Positions 58,501-64,000 of a stretch of 64,000 nucleotides of DNA are shown one piece after another. The DNA is taken from contig CM037469.1 in the NCBI GenBank assembly GCA_021014325.1, positions 14,326,663-14,390,662 of the forward strand, read 5' to 3'. The stretch is from Plazaster borealis. Taxonomy: Eukaryota; Echinodermata; Asteroidea; Forcipulatida; Labidiasteridae. Every line of letters starts with the position of its first letter. Position 1 is the stretch's first letter. Made by a program: the position numbers and the translations under genes. Under the pieces are notes generated by a model. That model saw only the letters and a program-made list of their open reading frames with translations. It was not told where the DNA came from and searched no databases.

Positions 58501-61500
58501 CCTGGTCATTGCCATGGTGCCCCTTGAAATGTTCTAGTAGAAATTTACAATTTCTTCATGTAGGTGCCCTGTGCAATTGCCTCTGTTGCCCCTGGTCATT
58601 GCCTTGGTGCCCCTTGAAATGTTCTAGTAGAAATTTACAATTTCTTCATGTAGATGCCCTTTGCAATTGCCTCTGTTGCCCCTGGTCATTGCCTTGGTGC
58701 CCCTTGAAATGTTCTAGTAGAAATTTACAATTTCTTCATGTAGGTGCCCTTTGCAGTTGCCTCTGTTGCCCCTGGTCATTGCCTTGGTGCCCCTTGAAAT
58801 GTTCTAGTAGAAATTTACAATTTCTTCATGTAGGTGCCCTTTGCAATTGCCTCTGTTGCCCCTGGTCATTGCCTTGGTGCCCCTTGAAATGTTCTAGTAG
58901 AAATTTACAATTTCTTCATATAGGTGCCCTTTGCAATTGCCTCTGTTGCCCCTGGTCATTGCCTTGGTGCCCCTTGTAATGTTCCAATAGAATTCATATA
59001 GGTGCCCTTTGCAATTGCCTCTGTGCCCCTGGTCATTGCCTTGGTGCCCCTTATAATGTTCCAGTAGAATTCGTATAGGTGCCCTTTGCAATTGCCTCTG
59101 TGCCCCTGGTCATTGCCTTGGTGCCCCTTGAAACAATTTGATAGAAATTTACAATTTCCTGATAGAGGTGCTGGCCTTAGAGACTAGTCTTATCTGAAGT
59201 TAGGACCACTAACTGGTCTTAACTTAAGACTAGTCCTATCTCTTAGCATTGCCTAGGACTAGTCCTAAGTTAGGAAGAGTTTTGTGAAATCGACCCCAGG
59301 GCACCAAGGCAATGATCAAGGGGCAATGGAGGCAATTGAACCCTCGTCCGTAACAACAGGCTTTGACAATAAAATTACAAGCTTTGTTGACTATTCCCAT
59401 TATCAGGTCTTACGGGTCTTACTGCGTCTCTACATGAACCTAGCGGTTCCTGACTACATCAACGTCTGCCAGTGTCTTATCTTTCTAGATGATGCACAAG
59501 GGGTTGCAGACATCCTCAGCAAACTGATGAAAGAAAGTTTGGTAAGTCGGACAACGCTAGCATCTCAGACAACCACAGTGATAACGTGGTCTTTCAAAAA
59601 ACCCTTATTTCAAAATTATTTTGATCTGAAGCTCGGCTGTAATATTTCTGCTTACACAGGGTTCCTCTTTGAGTTAAACAAAACAAAACAAAATCTTTGG
59701 TTTTGAATCGCAATTTGACTTTGATATTGTATGAATTTTAAACTTATAAAAAAGCTTCTGCCAGATGAAGATGTAAAGCAGATTTATTCCCCCCCCCAAA
59801 AAAATTAATAATGGCCTGACGTTTCGCTTCTAGCAGAGTCTTTCTCGGAGGCTAAATGACGGCACAACACTCATAAACAGGTATACTAGTGTAACAGAAA
59901 CAGTGAAAAGAAATTAAAAGAGAGAGAGAGAGGCAGAAAGCACACAGAAAAAGCAAGAATGAACAAATGAAGGAGACAAAGCAGGCCTCGAATTACACGG
60001 TGGCCACGACGGCCACTGCCGTCGATGCCCTTCCAACTGGCCGTGGTGCCCCTCAAAAAATTTCTGTCTTCATGGCCATAATAGCCGTGCCCTTTATCCC
60101 CGTTGGCCGTCGTACCCTTTTTAAATAGAAGTTCAATATTTAAAATGTCAATGATTAACAACAACAAAACATTTCTACCAAAACGAAGCTGACAGTGAAA
60201 AAAAAAAAAAGTCTGACAATCCTTTTCTTTATTTAATGTTAGCCCCAGACACTATCCAGCCCTGTCCTGGGAGAATGATTGACACACCTATTGAGATCCA
60301 ATTACGTCTTATCTTAATCCTCTGCAGTTTGTTATACATTGTTTTAGTTTGTAACACTCTTGCTCACAAGACAAGCCATGTGTGCGGTGTCTTTATGGTT
60401 TTATGACCTGGTTTTGTGACCCTTAGGAGTGGGTAAAATGTTCTATTAAAAATTGTGATCCAATAGCCTGAAAAGTCTATTCAAGTCACTCAATAAAATG
60501 TTTCTACTTTTTTTTTTTCAAGGACCAAATATCATGCCTGATCAAACTAGTTTTTGTTTTCTCCAGGCAATATATGCCATTTATTTGAAATGTTGAAATT
60601 GATTCTTATTCCCCTAGGACCAGACGCTGATGGCTTACCAGATCGGGTTTGATCTGTATGCCAGCGCTACTCAGCAGTTCCTCTCCAGGGTACAGGGGTC
60701 GCTGCGGTCCTCGGGACCACTCCCTGAGGCATCGAGTGAAGCTATGGAAGCCGAGACCAAAGAAGGGTACGTTGAGTTGATAATGTCGCAGTGGGAGCAA
60801 GGATGAGAATAAATTCAGACTTTTATCTGAATTCAGACTTTTCTCATGTCTGCCTTGGTTAAAAAAGTAGTTGGTGTTTCCTACAGCGATAAAGGAATCC
60901 TGCTCTTTAATTTTGTTCACGCGCCGACCGGTCGCTAATGACCGGTTTAAATTCCTTCAGAAATATATTAATAATTTTTTTTTTTTTTTTTAAGATAGCA
61001 TGGCCACACTTTTCAGAATGGAAAGAGGACTCTTGAGGGCGCTATTGTGACCTGGGTTTTTTTTTGGGGGGGGGGGGGTCGCCATTTTCAGGATTCATGA
61101 CTAAAGTTTTTTTTAGTTGCAAATATTAATTGGCAGTGTTCTAGATCTTTATGTCATGCTTTCCTGTCAGGAAAATTGTGTAAATCATTGAGCAAGACAC
61201 CCAATTCGCATAAAAAGTTTTTAAAAAGACAATAATTTTTCTATGTCTTTGTGTACAAAACCTTGAGCTGCCAGCACCCCAGAAATGGCGGCACGGCGCA
61301 CAGCACTTGCTGTTACGGGTTGGTCGGGTTGGTTTTTGGAATATAAGAATTTGTCTCTTTTTTGTAACCATCAGTGAAGACATGGAGACAGACGACAGTA
61401 AACCAGAAACCACCAGCACACCTGTAGAAACACCTCCATCTGCTGAACAGGTAAGTAGCTTCAATAGGTACTGAATACACCTTGGCCCAATTTCATAGAG

Positions 61501-63377
61501 CTGCTTAAAGGCACTGGACACGTTTGGTAATTACTCAAAATATATATTAGCATAAAAACTGACTTGGTAACGAGCAACAGAGAGTTGTTGATAGTATAAA
61601 ACATTGTGAGAAACGACTCCCTCTGAAGTAACGTAGTTTTTGAGAAAGAGGTAATTTCTCACTAAAATAATAAAAACTTCTTGCAAGAAGTTTTTATTCC
61701 TATCTGAAAGCAAACAAATTTGTACAAGGGTGTTTTTTCTTTCATCATTTTCTTGCAACTTCGATGACCAATTGAGCCCAAATTTTCACAGGCTTGTTAT
61801 TTTATGCATATGTTTGGATACATTAAATGAGAACACTGGTCTTTGACAATTACCAAACGTGTACGATGCCTTTAAGCACAAAAATCAGCTAAGCACAACA
61901 AAATTATGCTTAGCAGAATAAGGTAACCAGCCAAAATACCAAAATACCCCCTCATACCATCTGTGACTGGTATCCTGCTTATTTTTGCTGAGCAGAAAAC
62001 TAAGGAATATTTTCTGTTTGAGCAACTTCATGAAATTTGGCGTTGGTTTCACGCTCGAACACTCTGATAGGAGGAACCAGGTCGAACATACTGGTGACAC
62101 ATTTACCACAAAAATATCTGTGGAAAAGACAAGAGGCTGGCTACAGACCTACGGTTGGAAAGAGGTTGTAAAGTTGATCCCAACCCTTCACCAACAAGAT
62201 TAACAATACGCTTCTGCACTATCTAATAAAGATAAATGACAGGCAGAAGCTCCGGCCCAATTGTGACAACAGTACTCCATTAAGGGACGTATAGTTGTCT
62301 CTTATACAGGTAGAGAGTAGCATGAGGAGGTAAGAACTTCCGAGCTCGATAAAGACAACTAATTCGCATGGAAGCACTCTTTGCAATGCCTGAGATATAC
62401 CTCTTCCAACTGGCATTAGTGGAGATATCAAATCCAAGAAGGTGAAAATCTAATACCTCAGGCAAAGTCGATATAGCCTGAACTTCTGACGTCAAACTTC
62501 GAGGCTTGTGAATAACGCCAGATACCTGCCTTGAGCGCCTGTCAGGATGCTGCAAGATGTACCTTTGACCTCGCATTCATTTCTCATGGAGATTCGCAGC
62601 ACACGTACATTTACACATAGTGAATAAAACAACATTACATGCATGTACAAACATTATGCACACGCTGCATGCAGACGACCGAACGTGCAAGCTGACAAAC
62701 TACATCACCTCGAGCCAATCGTAACACAGATATAGAAAATTTACGTCGCTGCACGTTTGTCCAATGAAATCATTGTATCCAATTAAATCATTGGGCCTGT
62801 AAGACCAGTGCCTGAAAGACAGGGACCAGTCTAAAGTCGATAGACCCATATGAATAGATGAAAATATATCATCTGCAGAGCCAGACAGAGCCAGTAGTTT
62901 AGTTTTATTTGCGTTAATGTTACTAGCCAATCGTTTCCCCACTTCAGCACACTCCCCCACTTCAGCACCTTAATTAAGTTGTCCTCAACAGATTGATTCG
63001 GTTACCCCAACTGGCAAATAGGAGTTAATCTTACAATGGATGTGAAGTCATCTGAATTTTGTTTTACTAAAAATGTTGAATATGACTTAGTTCAATAAAT
63101 TCAGTCGTTTCTAAAGGCTGTATTTGGACCCTGCTCAGCAAAGACAATCTTCTTGCAGGGGGATGAAATTCCCTTGTCTCATTCTAATAATATAATTCTA
63201 TTTCATTCTTTTTTTCTTGAATCACTTTGATTGTGATTGTAGGAAGAGGATAAAGTGTACGCTGATCGTCTGAGTAAACTCATGGAGATTTTAAGTGGAA
63301 GTATTTCCATAGCAATCCATCTTCAATTTCTTATAAGGAGCAACAAAACAGACCTTCAGATACTCAAAAATACTAAG
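52509..63377 (+). CDS. PSMD1: PSMD1 / Rpn2, 26S proteasome non-ATPase subunit 1 (partial, 5' part)
   Basis: Largest base subunit of the 19S regulatory particle; scaffolds ubiquitin receptor binding. Coding exons: 52509-52527, 54131-54174, 54786-54859, 55737-55800, 56386-56491, 57648-57850, 58031-58108, 59407-59541, 60618-60766, 61375-61450, 63243-63377. All borders are GT/AG with closing phases, giving residues 1-361 of a protein of about 950. Family stretches: [105 protein letters not shown]. Exon 10 encodes the acidic low-complexity linker containing [11 protein letters not shown], as in vertebrates. The window ends before the proteasome/cyclosome repeats. The ATG choice follows MKLTSAGGVIS, against MITSAAGIIS in human. 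The gene continues past 64000. Confidence 0.96.
54288..54662 (-). mobile_element. TTAA-type MITE, relative of family 2
   Basis: TTAAAGGCAAAGTATACCTT to AAGGTATACCCTCCCTTTAA with TTAA borders; interior matches 22857-23200. PSMD1 intron 2. Confidence 0.8.
56540..56820 (+). mobile_element. tRNA-derived SINE interrupted by a GGGCCC-type MITE
   Basis: TCGGTGGTCTAGTGGTAAGA (A-box like, tRNA-Glu/Gly style) before the MITE, and TCATGGGTTCAAATCCCACC (B box) after it. The MITE occupies 56575-56766. Confidence 0.65.
56575..56766. mobile_element. GGGCCC-type MITE, copy inside a SINE
   Basis: Ends TGCCCAATTTCATAGAGCTG and CAGCTCTATGAAATTTGGCC; interior matches 8810-9002. Confidence 0.8.
57311..57490. 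mobile_element. GGGCCC-type MITE, degraded left end
   Basis: TTAAGCACAAAAAGTAGC and ACCAGCCAAAATACCATG; right end GTCTATGAAATTGGGC. PSMD1 intron 5. Confidence 0.75.
58149..58354. mobile_element. GGGCCC-type MITE
   Basis: GGGCCCGATTTTTCATAGAG and CAGCTCTATGAAATTGAGCCC ends. It lies 41 bp after PSMD1 exon 7. Confidence 0.8.
58430..59160. repeat. 90-bp tandem minisatellite
   Basis: About seven units of GGTGCCCTTTGCAATTGCCT..CTTCATGTA, six of them exactly 90 bp and two shortened at the right. Because 90 is a multiple of three it leaves a 181-codon Cys/Trp-rich + strand frame, which is an artefact. The unit comes from the GGCCTG-bounded dispersed repeat. Confidence 0.92.
59170..59297. mobile_element. 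Short element with repeated GACTAGTCC motifs
   Basis: GACTAGTCTTATCTGAAGTT, AAGACTAGTCCTATCTC and CCTAGGACTAGTCCTAAGTT, ending GTGAAATCGACCC. It lies directly between the 90-bp array and another fragment of the same dispersed repeat, upstream of PSMD1 exon 8. Confidence 0.5.
59807..59852 (-). ncRNA. Hammerhead-like motif of Penelope type, degenerate
   Basis: On the - strand GAGAAAGACTCTGCTAGAAG then CGAAACGTCAGGCC, the same layout as 47363-47400. Confidence 0.3.
61484..62041. mobile_element. GGGCCC-type MITE split by a TTAA-type MITE
   Basis: GGCCCAATTTCATAGAGCTG is followed by the family 1 element at 61505-61875, and then AAGCACAAAAATCAGC resumes. Removing the insert and one TTAA restores the GCTTAAGCAC string of intact copies. 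Confidence 0.9.
61505..61875 (-). mobile_element. TTAA-type MITE family 1, copy 7 (nested)
   Basis: TTAAAGGCACTGGACACGTT to AACGTGTACGATGCCTTTAA with TTAA on both sides. Inserted into a known host repeat, so the target duplication can be read directly. Confidence 0.93.
62210..62960 (-). mobile_element. Degenerate LINE reverse-transcriptase fragment
   Basis: On the - strand, [12 protein letters not shown] (about 62880-62920) and then, in another frame, [40 protein letters not shown] and LYLYKRQL. These match the RT thumb region of CR1/Jockey-type LINEs. Frames are broken; it lies in PSMD1 intron 10, antisense to the gene. Confidence 0.7.
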
Positions 63378-63383
63378 GTAAGA

Positions 63384-63795
63384 GTGTGCCGTGGTTGAGC
63401 GGTCAAGTCCACTGGACTCGAGCTCTAGTGTTTCTGATCAGCAGAGTGTGGGTTCGAGTCCCGGTCTTGACACTTGTGTCCATAAGCAAGACACGTAACC
63501 ATTATTGCTGAGCGTGCGGATGGGACGTAAAGCTGTAGGTCTCGTGTGTTGTATAATACACATAAAAGAACCCAGTGCACTTATTATTAAGAGAAGGGGT
63601 TCGCCCCGGTGTTTTCTGGTAAGGTTGGTTACAGTGCCTTGTAAATTGATGTAAAACATGATGCTTAGTAAATAAATGAGTCTTATATTTTGAACGTAAC
63701 TCTGCATACCTTTTACAGGAACAAAAAAATCGCGCTTTGAGACACCCTTGGATGTGATAAAGCACTATATAAGAACTGCTTATTATTATATTATT
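63384..63795 (+). mobile_element. tRNA-Leu-derived SINE, copy 6
   Basis: CGTGGTTGAGCGGTCAAGTC, CACTGGACTCGAGCTCTAG and GGGTTCGAGTCCCGGTC, then the body to GATAAAGCACTATATAAGAA. The element starts 7 bp after PSMD1 exon 11, and an internal insertion is likely near 63630-63715. Confidence 0.75.
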
Positions 63796-64000
63796 AAGGG
63801 ACTTCAAGAAAGAGATGGATGTGTTTACTTCTTTTGGACTCAAATTTTATAAGATTTATTTGAACTCGGAAAATTTATCTTTGTAGTCTTTATATACATG
63901 TCAGGAAAAATAAGGAGTGCTTTAAGAAAGGGCGTATAATTTGTTTATTTTATGCAATGTTCCTGTACTTGTAGGAACATACAAACACTCATTCCCTCAT

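Noticed and set aside
58434..58979. 181-codon Cys/Trp-rich repeat protein
   Set aside because: Exists only because the minisatellite unit is 90 bp; intronic to PSMD1 and related to a non-coding dispersed repeat.
1..64000. Prokaryotic features, CRISPR arrays, viral genes
   Set aside because: Tandem repeats lack the spacer structure of CRISPR; genes are intron-rich and eukaryotic; no viral or toxin gene was recognised.

Overview
This is an AT-rich animal nuclear genome window with intron-rich genes and very dense short interspersed repeats. The exon-encoded proteins align along their length with their vertebrate orthologues, and a TTAGGG array occurs in one repeat. I read it as a marine invertebrate deuterostome, most likely an echinoderm such as a sea star. 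That assignment is an inference from gene similarity and repeat style, not from a diagnostic marker.

Three conserved genes can be modelled exon by exon, with phases that close at almost every junction. ATP6AP2 (prorenin receptor, V-ATPase accessory subunit) lies on the + strand at 10888-26892: 8 coding exons, 355 residues, complete. COG7 (conserved oligomeric Golgi subunit 7) lies on the - strand from 52175 down to about 32846: 23 confident coding exons plus one tentative last exon, about 741 residues. PSMD1 (26S proteasome subunit Rpn2) lies on the + strand from 52509: 11 exons giving the first 361 residues, after which the gene runs off the right edge. A fourth, unrecognised gene is suggested by two spliced exons at about 10008-10460 on the - strand, divergent from ATP6AP2.

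Layout: 1-9980 is mostly repeats with no convincing gene. 10461-10887 is a candidate two-way promoter with a perfect CRE and a TFEB-type E-box. 10888-27066 is ATP6AP2 and its poly(A) signals. 27067-32845 is a convergent intergenic stretch packed with transposons. 32846-52175 is COG7. 52176-52508 is a compact head-to-head promoter shared by COG7 and PSMD1. 52509-64000 is PSMD1. The genes serve separate housekeeping jobs (V-ATPase assembly, Golgi tethering, proteasome) and form no operon-like unit.

The repeats are the most informative part. Several MITE families end in TTAA (piggyBac-like); one nested insertion shows the empty site directly. Other families include a TA-flanked palindrome, a pogo/Tigger-like element, an element with an 8-bp duplication and arrays of subterminal motifs, tRNA-derived SINEs (one clearly from tRNA-Leu), LINE 3' fragments, and hammerhead-like motifs of Penelope type. 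The most unusual observations concern COG7. An 87-bp minisatellite is built from the end of exon 16 plus its splice donor, and the 3' half of exon 23 is duplicated inside a heptamer repeat that shares the donor sequence.
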